NCBI RefSeq assembly: GCF_024809975.1
Contig: NZ_JANUDY010000007.1
Coordinates: 1 to 64,000, forward strand
Length of the DNA stretch: 64,000 bases
Source of the DNA: Comamonas sp. BIGb0152
GTDB taxonomy: Bacteria; Pseudomonadota; Gammaproteobacteria; Burkholderiales; Burkholderiaceae_C
Direction of reading: 5' to 3'
Below, in pieces: positions 44,231-52,767 of the stretch (the first letter of the stretch is position 1; every line of letters begins with the position of its first letter). The translations under genes and the position numbers were made by a program. The notes under the pieces were generated by a model that worked only from the letters and a program-made list of their open reading frames with translations, searched no databases and had not been told where the DNA came from.

Positions 44231-45553
44231 TCAGGCCCAATGGTGGGGCAATCGTACCAGTCCGGGCAGTGGCTTGGGGTAGATAAAGCGGAACACGGCG
44301 TACTGAAACCATTGGTCATACACCGCCAGACCCGAGCCATCGAACAAAAAGGCGCTGACCACATAGTCACCGCTGTGCAAGGGCAGGTCGGGAAAGCTCA
44401 ACACCGATTGCCAGCTGCCATCGGGCAATGGCAGTGGCACGGCGCCTTCTTCATGCGTGGCCAGGCAGGCAATGCCGACGCCCTTGTTCTGCTCAATCAT
44501 GAAACCGATATTGGGCCGCTCGCTGCCGTTGCCACGCGCCTTGATGGTCACCACCAGATCCTGGCCTTGCAGCACCGGCGGATCGCCTGGGCTCAGCTGC
44601 GCTATGTCGACCGAGAGTATGCAGGCATTGCCGGCAGCCTCGGACTGGGGCAGGTCTGGTGGTTGGACGGTATACGGGGTGGCCAGCGCATCAACGGGTG
44701 CTGTGGCTATCGCTGCCGCAGCCGTATCGGCCAAGGCATCAGGTACCACGGCCTGTGCATCATCGCCCCACTGTTGCTGCTCTTTCTCATCTTGCTTTTG
44801 GCGGGTACGCACATCGTAGGCGGCCAGCACCGCCTCGGTCTCGCCAAACATCTGCACCTGCCCATGCTCCAGCCACAGCGCCGCATCGCACAAATGGCGA
44901 ATATGGTAGGGGCTGTGCGAGCAAAAGAGGATGGTGCAGCCCTTTTGGCGAAAGTCCAGAATGCGCTCGATGCATTTTTTCTGAAAGCTCTGGTCCCCAA
45001 CGGCCAGCGCCTCATCGACGATCAGCACATCGGGCTGCACGGCAGTTACCAGCGCGAAGGCCAGGCGCACATTCATGCCCGAAGAATAGGTCTTGACCGG
45101 CCGGTCAATGGCGTCCTGCAGCTCAGAGAATGCGATGATCTCCGGCTCTAGCTTGCGCATCTCCTCATGGCTGATGCCGATCAGGCTGCCGGCAAAATAA
45201 AGGTTGTCGCGCCCAGTGAAGTCCGGGTGAAAGCCAGCCCCCAACTCCAAAATAGCGGTGATACGGCCGGAGCGCTCAATCGAGCCTGCGGACGGCTGCA
45301 TGGTGCCGGCCAAGAGCTTGAGCAGCGAGCTTTTGCCTGCGCCGTTGTCGCCAATCACACCGATGCACTGGCCGCGCTTCAGGCTAAAGCTGACATCACG
45401 CAACGCCCAGTGGCTGCGGTGCATAGCCCGGCCCGTCAGCAGTGCCTTGACACGCTGGCGCGGCGAATCATAGAGCTTGTATTCCTTGCCCAGGTTTTGG
45501 ACCACCAGCACCGCTGGTGCGCCTTGTGTCTTTGCCATCTGCACGTCCGTCAT
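44231..45553 (-). CDS. wzt: polysaccharide ABC exporter ATPase with C-terminal Wzt-type domain
   Basis: In this 440-residue protein, the ABC domain (about 15-250) has Walker A GDNGAGKS (68-75), the KpsT/Wzt signature YSSGM (156-160) instead of LSGGQ, Walker B VLIVDE (176-181) and SHSPYHI. A variable Ala/Gln-rich linker is followed by a C-terminal beta-sandwich-like region (about 305-425) as in O9a-type Wzt, which recognises the modified end of the exported glycan. The start at ATG 45553 overlaps the wzm stop by 4 bp (ATGA). Neighbouring methyltransferases fit a methyl-terminated glycan. The alternative, a capsule KpsT, lacks such an extension. Confidence 0.88.
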   Translation of the reverse strand: MTDVQMAKTQGAPAVLVVQNLGKEYKLYDSPRQRVKALLTGRAMHRSHWALRDVSFSLKRGQCIGVIGDNGAGKSSLLKLLAGTMQPSAGSIERSGRITAILELGAGFHPDFTGRDNLYFAGSLIGISHEEMRKLEPEIIAFSELQDAIDRPVKTYSSGMNVRLAFALVTAVQPDVLIVDEALAVGDQSFQKKCIERILDFRQKGCTILFCSHSPYHIRHLCDAALWLEHGQVQMFGETEAVLAAYDVRTRQKQDEKEQQQWGDDAQAVVPDALADTAAAAIATAPVDALATPYTVQPPDLPQSEAAGNACILSVDIAQLSPGDPPVLQGQDLVVTIKARGNGSERPNIGFMIEQNKGVGIACLATHEEGAVPLPLPDGSWQSVLSFPDLPLHSGDYVVSAFLFDGSGLAVYDQWFQYAVFRFIYPKPLPGLVRLPHHWA

Positions 45554-46350
45554 AGCCAGTCCACCAGCTGGTCTCGGCTGCGCCGCACCAGCACATTCAC
45601 CACCACCGCAAGCAGCGCAATCCATACAGCGCTCACCACCCAGACCTGCAGCGCCGGCCACTGGCCCTGCAGCAGCGCCGACTGGTAGCCCATCACATAC
45701 GAGGCCATGGGGTTGAGCCACAGCAGCCAGCGCCAGCCTTGCGGAAACATGGTGATCGGAAACAGGATGGGGGTCAGGTAGATGCCCACCGACAGCGCAA
45801 AGCCTACCAGTTGCACGGTATCGCGCAGGGCTGCAGCAAAGATCGCCAAGGCGTAAGACAGCAGCAAGGTCATCAACAGCTGCATGGCCATCAGCGGCAG
45901 CAAAGCCAGCACCCCCCATTGCATGTGGTGAACGGGGATGTAGCACAAGGCCAGCAGCAGCATCAGCGGGCCAAAGATCCAGCTACTGGCCAGCACGGAT
46001 CGCACGGGGAACAGCACTGGCGGCAGCGGGTTCTTCTGCAGGATCGATCCCGCCTCCAGCAAGCTCCCCATGCCCCGCGAGACCGCATCGCAAAATGCCA
46101 TCCAGGGCAGCGCGCCTACGATCAGGAAGGTACCGACCGCATGGCTGGATGCCCCCTCACCCAGGCGCATCGCGAACACGATATCAAACACCAGGTAGTA
46201 GGCCGCGACGGACAGCAAGGGCTGCAGATAGGGCCAGAGAACACCTAGCGCCGTGCCGGCATGGCGCGCGGCTACTTCGCGGCGCGTCATTACGCCCACC
46301 AGTGCGCGGGCGTTCCAGACTTCTTGGATACTGTGCAAAAAGGTGCGCAT
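45550..46350 (-). CDS. wzm: polysaccharide ABC exporter permease
   Basis: This 266-residue ABC-2-type permease has six predicted helices. It has ALVGVMTRREVAARHAGTALGVLWPYLQPLL at the N-terminus and LTPILFPITMFPQGWRWLLWLNPM near the C-terminus, both typical of Wzm/KpsM. It pairs with the overlapping wzt gene to move a lipid-linked polysaccharide across the inner membrane. It starts the leftward wzm-wzt-MTase-MTase run, about 90 bp after the ppiC gene's stop. Confidence 0.88.
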   Translation of the reverse strand: MRTFLHSIQEVWNARALVGVMTRREVAARHAGTALGVLWPYLQPLLSVAAYYLVFDIVFAMRLGEGASSHAVGTFLIVGALPWMAFCDAVSRGMGSLLEAGSILQKNPLPPVLFPVRSVLASSWIFGPLMLLLALCYIPVHHMQWGVLALLPLMAMQLLMTLLLSYALAIFAAALRDTVQLVGFALSVGIYLTPILFPITMFPQGWRWLLWLNPMASYVMGYQSALLQGQWPALQVWVVSAVWIALLAVVVNVLVRRSRDQLVDWL

Positions 46351-46383
46351 CTCAGTTCAATAGGTAGAGGCAAAATGCCCATG

Positions 46384-46416
46384 AAAAAAGGAGAAGGCCT
46401 CATCAGCCTCCTCCTT
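46384..46416 (-). terminator. rho-independent terminator of the ppiC-type gene
   Basis: GCCTCCTCCTT (46406-46416) pairs with AAGGAGAAGGC (46388-46398) with one mismatch. On the minus strand the stem is followed by a T-run (46389-46384). It lies 24 bp downstream of the gene's stop. Confidence 0.72.
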
Positions 46417-46439
46417 GCCACATAGGCAGTGACTACAGT

Positions 46440-47333
46440 TTATTTTGCCTGAGATTTCGCCAAAAATGCTTCCAAGGCCTTTTCATCAAACTTGGCCTTC
46501 TCCGTCACTTTCTCAACCTCGGCGGAACGTGCTGCCTGCAAAGCCTTTTGCAGGAATTGCTTTTCCAGTTCAGGACGCGCTTCCTCGAAGGTCTTTTGCA
46601 CAGCCGGCTTGCGCTCGATGAACTTGATCACGTGGTAGCCGAACTGGCTTTGCACCACAGGCGCAAACTCGCCGGGCTTGCTCAATGCAAAGCCTGCCTT
46701 CTCAAACTCGGGCACCATGCGGCCACGGGCGATGAACCCCAGATCCCCCCCCCGAGCGGCGCTACCAGGATCTTCCGAATTCTCCTTGGCAAGCGTAGCG
46801 AAATCTGCGCCACCTTTTGCCTCCACGAGCAACTTCTCGGCCTTCAGCTTGGCGGCCTCATCTTTACCCTTTACCAGAATGTGTGCCAGATGCACCTCCT
46901 CTGGCGTCGCCATGCTGTCTTTGTTGGCAGCGTAATGGGCCTTGATCTGAGCCTCAATCACCTTGGGATCTGGCGTGTGCTGGGCATTGAACTTGGCGAG
47001 ATACGCGTCAGAGATGACTTTGTCTGCAGCAATACGCGCAGCGGCTGCTACTTCCGGGTCATCCGCAATTCCAGCGGATCGGGCATGGGCGGCCATGGCT
47101 CGCCGCACAAACAGTGCGTGCACCATTTGCTGCACACCGTCCTTATTCGCCAAAAAAGGACCGCGCATTTCTGCAGGCAAACGTTGTACCTCGGCCTGAA
47201 CATCGACGGCCCTGACTTCTGCGCCAGGCACACCGGATACCAGCACTTGGCTGTCGCTGGCCGCAGCGGAGGCTGCCAACGCAAAAACACTCAATAACAT
47301 GCCCACAGGGGCCAACAACAGACGGTTACGCAT
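46440..47333 (-). CDS. periplasmic parvulin-type peptidyl-prolyl isomerase (SurA/PpiC-like)
   Basis: This 297-residue protein has a signal peptide (RNRLLLAPVGMLLSVFALAASAAA) and an N-terminal helical chaperone-type region. One parvulin domain (about 135-235) has EVHLAHILVKGKDEAA, NSEDPGSAARGGDLGFIARGRMVPEFEKAGF and QFGYHVIKFIERKP. The C-terminal helix is charged. It isomerises prolyl bonds and assists folding of secreted or outer-membrane proteins. ATG 47333 is preferred over TTG 47351 because TAGGA precedes it. Directly downstream of the surface-protein terminator, it may serve that substrate. Confidence 0.88.
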   Translation of the reverse strand: MRNRLLLAPVGMLLSVFALAASAAASDSQVLVSGVPGAEVRAVDVQAEVQRLPAEMRGPFLANKDGVQQMVHALFVRRAMAAHARSAGIADDPEVAAAARIAADKVISDAYLAKFNAQHTPDPKVIEAQIKAHYAANKDSMATPEEVHLAHILVKGKDEAAKLKAEKLLVEAKGGADFATLAKENSEDPGSAARGGDLGFIARGRMVPEFEKAGFALSKPGEFAPVVQSQFGYHVIKFIERKPAVQKTFEEARPELEKQFLQKALQAARSAEVEKVTEKAKFDEKALEAFLAKSQAK

Positions 47334-47419
47334 TAGCAGTCCTACTCGCAAAAAGGCTAGGATACCAAATCAGGAGACATGGCATGCCACGATGGCTTTT
47401 GCAAATGTTCCAGAAATGT

Positions 47420-47449
47420 AAAAAGGGCAGAGATTGCTCTCTGCCCTTT
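47420..47449 (-). terminator. strong rho-independent terminator of the surface-protein gene
   Basis: AAAGGGCAGAG (47422-47432) and CTCTGCCCTTT (47439-47449) form a perfect 11-bp stem with a 6-base loop. On the minus strand it is followed by TTTTT (47424-47420). It lies 50 bp after the stop codon. Confidence 0.92.
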
Positions 47450-47499
47450 GGCTTGTTCTCTCAGTATTTCAAGCTATGGCCTCGCGGCCACAGGGTGAA

Positions 47500-49020
47500 T
47501 TACTTGGAGAAACGGTGAGGCCAGGTGATACCGTAGGTACCGCTGAAGCCGTTAGCTGCACCACCGGAGTTGGTCAGCTTGATGAACGAGGCACCGACCA
47601 CTGGCAGAGGACGGGTGTAGTTCACTTGGCCCCAACCGTTTTCGTACTTCACATCAGCGGTCTGACGAGCCACGGTAGCGCCCAGCACGGAGGTACCGGT
47701 GTCCTTGAATGCCAGCACGTTCACTTCACCGCACAGCGAGATGATCTTGGCAGTGCCGGGAGAGATCACAGCGCCGTTACGAACGGAAGATTCTTCACGA
47801 TCGTAGAAGGTGTTGCTGGTGGTGGTCACGCAGATGTTGCCGTCTGGATCAACGTTGGTGGAGCCAGCGTCGAAGAATGGAACATTAGCAGCGGTCACAA
47901 CCAGTGGGTTGAACACACGGTATTGCTTAGCGTCCGTAGCAGCGTAGTTTGCACCAACGCTGTAACGACGGGTAGGCATAGACAGAACCCAGTCAGTCTT
48001 CGCAGAGATGATGGAATCCGTAGCGAACTGGTTGGACACGCCATTGTTAGCCACAGCCTGGGTCAGCAGCGAAGCTTGCGCTTCAGGCGTTGCAGTGGTG
48101 GTCAGGTAAGGGGTCGACAGATCTGGGAAGTCATAGTTCACAGCAGCAACCAGATTCACAGCAGGAGAGGTGTCTGCGAATTGAGCACCAACAGTCTTGA
48201 ACAGTGGATCAGCAGTGTACAGATCGTTGTTCAGGCCGGTCGACTGGTTGTCCTGTGGGAATGCCACGAACTTGCCGCGACCGTTAACACCAGGAGCGCT
48301 CACAGCCTTGATAGCGGTAGCAGCACCGGAGAACGTGGTGGTTTGGGCCACGTTCAGGATGTACCAGTCGCCGGTCAGTTGGCCGGTAGGCGTGTCGTAA
48401 CCCAGAGTCGCAGCGGCCGATTCGGTCGTTGGGTTGATAGCCAGGGTACGCTCCAGCACCGAGTCAGCGCAAGCAGGCGCGCCGTTGGCAGCGTGCTTGA
48501 TGGTCTTGAACAGATCGGAACCTGGCTTCACGTCAGCCATGTTCAGGATTTCGACGTAGCCTTCCTTCGTGTTGTTCACACGCTTTTCAGCAGTCCAGCC
48601 ATTGGCCAGACGGTCTTGCACAAAGCTGACCTTCTGGTTGTGGATGTTCGGGTACGTGCAGCTGTTGTCGGTCGTCATGAAGTACGAACCGTTGGCATCC
48701 GCTTGCACCGAACCGGTCCACACGTCGAAAGGCGACAGGAACACGGTAAAGTCCAAGATATCGTCAGAGTTGGCAGCGCCACGGAAACGAACCTTCAGGG
48801 CCTTACCATTGGTGGTGTCGGTATTCACCACGTGGAACACGGACATGTTGTCATTTTGCGTGGTGAAGTAAGGAACCACCAAAATGTGACCCACGCCGCC
48901 TTCGGATTGCTCGAACGCGGTTGCCGTAGGGGCAGTGAAAGTCGTCGTTTGAGCAGAAGCAGCACCAGCAAAACCGCCAATCATGGCAGCAATGCTCAGA
49001 GCCAGAACATTTTTCTTCAT
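47500..49020 (-). CDS. secreted surface (S-layer/NpdA-like) protein
   Basis: This 506-residue exported protein has a clear signal peptide (KKNVLALSIAAMIGGFAGAASA, cleavage before Q24). The mature chain is rich in Thr, Asn, Ala and Val, with few Lys and Cys. It has four cysteines (121, 184, 397, 430), no membrane helices, and an aromatic C-terminal GTYGITWPHRF. GGAG at 8-bp spacing sets ATG 49020. Its codon choice and base composition differ from its neighbours (many GGT, GTT, AAC and ACC codons, lower GC), as for very highly expressed genes, and it has a strong promoter and terminator. It is flanked by a PPIase gene, a lipoprotein gene and a T2SS operon. I do not identify a family by motif; resemblance to comamonad S-layer/nanopod proteins is inference. 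Confidence 0.7.
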   Translation of the reverse strand: MKKNVLALSIAAMIGGFAGAASAQTTTFTAPTATAFEQSEGGVGHILVVPYFTTQNDNMSVFHVVNTDTTNGKALKVRFRGAANSDDILDFTVFLSPFDVWTGSVQADANGSYFMTTDNSCTYPNIHNQKVSFVQDRLANGWTAEKRVNNTKEGYVEILNMADVKPGSDLFKTIKHAANGAPACADSVLERTLAINPTTESAAATLGYDTPTGQLTGDWYILNVAQTTTFSGAATAIKAVSAPGVNGRGKFVAFPQDNQSTGLNNDLYTADPLFKTVGAQFADTSPAVNLVAAVNYDFPDLSTPYLTTTATPEAQASLLTQAVANNGVSNQFATDSIISAKTDWVLSMPTRRYSVGANYAATDAKQYRVFNPLVVTAANVPFFDAGSTNVDPDGNICVTTTSNTFYDREESSVRNGAVISPGTAKIISLCGEVNVLAFKDTGTSVLGATVARQTADVKYENGWGQVNYTRPLPVVGASFIKLTNSGGAANGFSGTYGITWPHRFSK

Positions 49021-49081
49021 AAACACACTCCAGTTAAAAAAAGTTAGTCAGCGCAACTACCACGATTGTTTACGCTAAGAA

Positions 49082-49111
49082 ATAATAGCATAGCGCCTTC
49101 GGGGTTTGCAA
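49082..49111 (-). promoter_or_regulatory. promoter of the surface-protein gene
   Basis: On the minus strand there is TTGCAA (49111-49106), an 18-bp spacer and TATTAT (49087-49082), preceded by TGC (extended -10). Transcription would start near 49075, giving a leader of about 55 bases that ends in GGAG before ATG 49020. Confidence 0.62.
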
Positions 49112-49199
49112 AGCAAGCGCCTTGTTTTTTTGCAGTAGCTGTTGATAATTTACAACAATCAACTTCATTGCATACAACCCACCTCGCTTGGCGATGGGC

Positions 49200-49616
49200 T
49201 CAGGGCTCAACATAGAGTCGCCACTGACCGTCTTCGAGCAACCAAGTTTGCTTCGAATACATATCAATGGTACCCAGATTTTTTGTGATCAATGGCGGTT
49301 TAACCTTCAAATCGATGCCCACTGCGCACTTTTCTTCGTCGCACTTGACATCGTGGATAGCAGCGGACTGCGCAAAAGTGCCGGGGTAGGCCTTCTTGTA
49401 ATCCTCCAAGGTACGGGCCTTCTGGTAGGCAGCATTGGTATAGGCATAAGCCGCTGCATGGTCGCCCTTGATCCGGGCGTTGGTAAAGGCCAACGCGTTT
49501 TTGGCGACGACCTCTTCCGGCGTTGAGGGCTGAAAGCTGGCGCAGGCCACCATCGACACCGCAGCGCCGATTGCAAACAAAGCTTTCACGGATTGAATAA
49601 GTGCATTAGAGGTCAT
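49200..49616 (-). CDS. small putative lipoprotein
   Basis: This 138-residue protein has a signal sequence (IQSVKALFAIGAAVSMVACAS) ending in a lipobox-like MVAC at Cys25. The mature domain, STPEEVVAKNALAFTNARIKGDHAAAYAYTNAAYQKARTLEDYKKAY, looks like an NTF2/SnoaL-type or tetratricopeptide-like small domain. A CDEEKC pair could form a disulphide. It lies just downstream of gspD in the same direction (27 bp), so it may be the last gene of the T2SS transcript. Function not assignable; a pilotin-like role is possible by position only. Confidence 0.7.
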   Translation of the reverse strand: MTSNALIQSVKALFAIGAAVSMVACASFQPSTPEEVVAKNALAFTNARIKGDHAAAYAYTNAAYQKARTLEDYKKAYPGTFAQSAAIHDVKCDEEKCAVGIDLKVKPPLITKNLGTIDMYSKQTWLLEDGQWRLYVEP

Positions 49617-49643
49617 TTTTCAATATCTTTACAACATAGTTCA

Positions 49644-52082
49644 TTACTGGGCCTGTGCCGGCTGCACCGGTGCAACACGGGATTGCGGCATCGCGGCGCT
49701 GTTCGCACGGGTCAGCAGGTCATCATCATTCAGACCACGCAGGCGGTCGCGCAGTTCCTCGCTCACTTCACGCACATCCACATCGGTACGTACGACACGA
49801 GGGGTCATCACGAGCAGAAGTTCCGTACGCGCGGTTTTTCTAACGGTACTACTGAAGGCTTTGCCGATGATCGGGATGTCTTTCAGCAAAGGAATGCCCG
49901 AGTCGGAGTCTTCATTCCGGTCTCTGATCAAGCCGCCCATGACGATCGATTCACCCGAACGCACGGCCAGCTTGCTGGTCAGTTGGCGGTTGGAGAACTT
50001 GGTCTGTTGCGATGCGGTGTCGAGGCCGGCGCTGTCGATGACCGACTGGTCGATCTGCAAACTGACCATATTGCCGGAATTGACCGAAGGCGTAACATTC
50101 AGAATCACACCGGTGTCCTTCAGCTGGTAGTTGTCTGACAAAAAGCTGGTGGAAGTGATGGTGCTGCTGACCTTCACCGGAATCTGCTCGCCGACCGAGA
50201 TAGATGCCGGGTGGTTGTCCATCACCATCACCGACGGGCTGGACAGCATCTTCACCTGCCCCTGACCCGCGACGGCACTCAAGCGAGCGGCGATATCACC
50301 ACCGCTGTTGAAGAGCGAATAGGTAAAATTGCCCGCTGCAGCAGCAACAGGGCTGGGAGTCGTGTTATTCAAAGAGCCAAGACTACCAGTGCCTGAGTAA
50401 TTACGGCCTCCAATACCACTGTTACGGAACAACCATTCCACACCATACTCCAGGTTGTCATTGAGCGTCACCTCAATGATGCTGGCCTCGATCAGCACCT
50501 GAATGGGAGCTACGTCCAGGCGCTTGAGCGAGGACTCGATCTTGCGGAACTGCGAGCCGGTGGCCCAAACCAGGATGGTGTTGTTGAACTCGTCGGCTAC
50601 CACGCGGATATCGCCAATCGCCGTAGCGGTGATGGTTGGAGCACCACCGCCTTGCTGCTGGGCGTTTCCGCTGTTGCCAAAACGGTTGGCATTGTTGCTG
50701 CCAAATCCGGAGGAAAAACCGGAGGTGCTGCCAAAGCTGTTGAAGCCTCCCGCTCGGTTGTTGTTGTTATTGACGCCGTTCAGGCCTGGGGCGACGCCCG
50801 AGGTCATATTGCCGCCGGCGCCCTGCTGGCCACCAAAGATGCCATTGAGCACCTGGGCCAGGTATTTGGCATTGCCGTTCTGCACGCGGTAGACGTACAG
50901 CTCCGGCTCGCTGCCGCCATAACCGGGCACATCCAGGCGGCGAATCCATTTTTCGGCTTCATCCAGATAAGAGGCACGTGGCGTGATCACCATCAGCGCA
51001 TTGAGGCGCGGAATGGGCAGCACGCGCAGCGCACCAAACAGCGGGTTGGAATCACCCAACGAGGTGAGCAGCGCCGCTGCCGCAGCCGCATTGCCGCTGA
51101 GCTGGTTGTTGGCATTGCTGCCAGCCGCCGCACCGGTGGCCTGACCAGGTCGGCGTGCAGCAGCAGCGCTGGCGGATCCGCCAGCGATCCCCGCGGTCCC
51201 ACCGGAACCTTGCCCCTGGCCCGCCTGGGCACCGCCGCCGTTGACCATTTGCAACGCCGCACTCACTTCTTCAATCGATGCGTGCTTGAGCGGGTAAATA
51301 CCCACCGACATGCCCTTGAGCAAGTCCACGTCAAAAGTCTTGACCATCTCCATCCAGCCTTCGGACTGGGTACGCGTGCCTTGCATGATCAGCACATTGC
51401 GCACGGTGTCCACCTTGATCAGGGCTTCCCCAGGGATGATGGGCTTGAGGATGTTGGACATCTCGGTCGCGCCAATGTATTGCAGCGGCACCACGATCAC
51501 GCCATAGCCCGGTGCCATGCTGCCCGGCGCACCTGCCAGACGGACGTTGCCCACCAGACTGCGCAGCGCCTCGGGCTTGCCCACCTGGTAGGTGCCTCGG
51601 GCATCGCGCACCATGGCCAGGCCATTGGCCTGCAGTGCGGCCTCCAGCAGGAAGACGGCCTTGTCCGGGTCAATCGGCTTCGGGGTGGTCAAGGTCACCG
51701 TGCCTTGCAGCGGCGGGTGCATCACATAGTCGATCTTGAGGATATCGCCCAGCACGGTGCGCACCACCTCGGCCACCGGGGCTTCCTCAAAGCGGAAGCT
51801 GACCGGCGCGCCAGCGGCAACGGGCGCAGACTTGTCGATGTTGAGCAATTTGTCCGTGCCACGCAGCACGCGTGGCTCAGTCGATTCGCCCTCCTCATCG
51901 CCGCCCATCTTGGGGCCGATCATGATGTTGGGCGCTTGAATGACGGGCAGCGAGCCATTGGCTTGCACGGCCGGCTGGGCAGAAGGCAGGGGTGCGGCGG
52001 TTTGCGCATGAAGCGGCAGCAGCACGCCCATCTGGCCCAATGCGACCACCAGTGCAGTCTTGAAAAATACGGGAGACTTCAT
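49644..52082 (-). CDS. gspD: type II secretion system secretin GspD
   Basis: This 812-residue protein has a signal peptide (cleavage after LHA, residue 26). N-domains include VTLTTPKPIDPDKAVFLLEAAL and GVIVVPLQYIGATEMSNILKPIIPGEALIKVD. A Gly/Asn/Ser-rich insert lies around residues 270-335 and 435-490. The secretin core has IQVLIEASIIEVTLNDNLEYG and VKMLSSPSVMVMDNHPASISVGEQIPV, and the C-terminal SIVMGGLIRDRNEDSDSGIPLLKDIPIIG. It forms the outer-membrane channel. It is last in the order E-F-G-H-I-J-K-L-M-C-D, where gspD is often early in other species. Confidence 0.95.
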   Translation of the reverse strand: MKSPVFFKTALVVALGQMGVLLPLHAQTAAPLPSAQPAVQANGSLPVIQAPNIMIGPKMGGDEEGESTEPRVLRGTDKLLNIDKSAPVAAGAPVSFRFEEAPVAEVVRTVLGDILKIDYVMHPPLQGTVTLTTPKPIDPDKAVFLLEAALQANGLAMVRDARGTYQVGKPEALRSLVGNVRLAGAPGSMAPGYGVIVVPLQYIGATEMSNILKPIIPGEALIKVDTVRNVLIMQGTRTQSEGWMEMVKTFDVDLLKGMSVGIYPLKHASIEEVSAALQMVNGGGAQAGQGQGSGGTAGIAGGSASAAAARRPGQATGAAAGSNANNQLSGNAAAAAALLTSLGDSNPLFGALRVLPIPRLNALMVITPRASYLDEAEKWIRRLDVPGYGGSEPELYVYRVQNGNAKYLAQVLNGIFGGQQGAGGNMTSGVAPGLNGVNNNNNRAGGFNSFGSTSGFSSGFGSNNANRFGNSGNAQQQGGGAPTITATAIGDIRVVADEFNNTILVWATGSQFRKIESSLKRLDVAPIQVLIEASIIEVTLNDNLEYGVEWLFRNSGIGGRNYSGTGSLGSLNNTTPSPVAAAAGNFTYSLFNSGGDIAARLSAVAGQGQVKMLSSPSVMVMDNHPASISVGEQIPVKVSSTITSTSFLSDNYQLKDTGVILNVTPSVNSGNMVSLQIDQSVIDSAGLDTASQQTKFSNRQLTSKLAVRSGESIVMGGLIRDRNEDSDSGIPLLKDIPIIGKAFSSTVRKTARTELLLVMTPRVVRTDVDVREVSEELRDRLRGLNDDDLLTRANSAAMPQSRVAPVQPAQAQ

Positions 52083-52125
52083 GGTTCTGACCCTAGGTTC
52101 TATTTATATAGAGGGATTGCCGCGC

Positions 52126-52767
52126 TCAAGGGCGCTGGGCAGCGGTAGAGCCGCCCAGGCTTGCACGGCGACGGGGTGGTGGGGTATCGGTGCCGGCGGG
52201 GGGCTGACCGATCTGGGTAGGTATGGCTCTGGCTGGCATGTTGGTCTCTGTTGCCGGGCCATAGCCCTGTTGCAGCTTGCCCTTTTGCAAGGCGATTTCC
52301 TTGGTCACGCCAGCGCGGGTGAAATACACCCGGTTATCCGCAACCGAACTCAAAGTCCAGCCATCGAGCACGCCCTGCAGTGGCAGGGACTTGTCCTTGC
52401 CCTGGAACTTGATGATGATGCCGCCACTTTTGCCATCCTCGCCGATATAGACACCGCTGAGCACGGCATCGGCCAGGTAGTCCGGCGGTGGCGGTGGTGC
52501 TTCCGCCGCAGCCACGGGGGGCGGAGGCGGCGGGCGCCTGCTGGGCGAGAACAGGGGACGGTCGAGCATGGCCAGAAACTGGCTGTGGTCCATGGTCTGC
52601 GCCTTGCCCAGGCGGGGCACGATACCGTCCAGATTGGCCTTTTGGCCACGGGGAACTTCCCAATGGGCGTTCTTGAGGCCGCCACTGGGCGAGAGCCACA
52701 TCCAGACCAGCAACAACGCCAGCACAACATTGGCCGCCACCAGAATGGCACTTGTATAGCGCTTCAT
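52126..52767 (-). CDS. gspC: type II secretion GspC-like inner-membrane protein
   Basis: This 213-residue protein has one N-terminal membrane helix (TSAILVAANVVLALLLVWMWL) and a periplasmic homology-region-like domain (about 60-160: MLDRPLFSPSRRPPPP and LSGVYIGEDGKSGGIIIKFQGKDKSLPLQGVLDGWTL). There is no PDZ domain; the last 60 residues are Pro/Ser/Arg-rich and end with RASLGGST near residue 205. It would link the inner-membrane platform to GspD. It could also be called GspN. It overlaps gspM by 4 bp. Confidence 0.78.
   Translation of the reverse strand: MKRYTSAILVAANVVLALLLVWMWLSPSGGLKNAHWEVPRGQKANLDGIVPRLGKAQTMDHSQFLAMLDRPLFSPSRRPPPPPPVAAAEAPPPPPDYLADAVLSGVYIGEDGKSGGIIIKFQGKDKSLPLQGVLDGWTLSSVADNRVYFTRAGVTKEIALQKGKLQQGYGPATETNMPARAIPTQIGQPPAGTDTPPPRRRASLGGSTAAQRP

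Noticed and set aside
45554-45946. N-terminal extension of the wzt frame
   Set aside because: The extension lies within the permease gene in another frame. ATG 45553 gives a standard ABC start and an ATGA overlap.
47434-49047. 537-residue plus-strand open frame opposite the surface protein
   Set aside because: The minus-strand frame has a signal peptide, ribosome-binding site, promoter and terminator; this frame has none and lacks family similarity.
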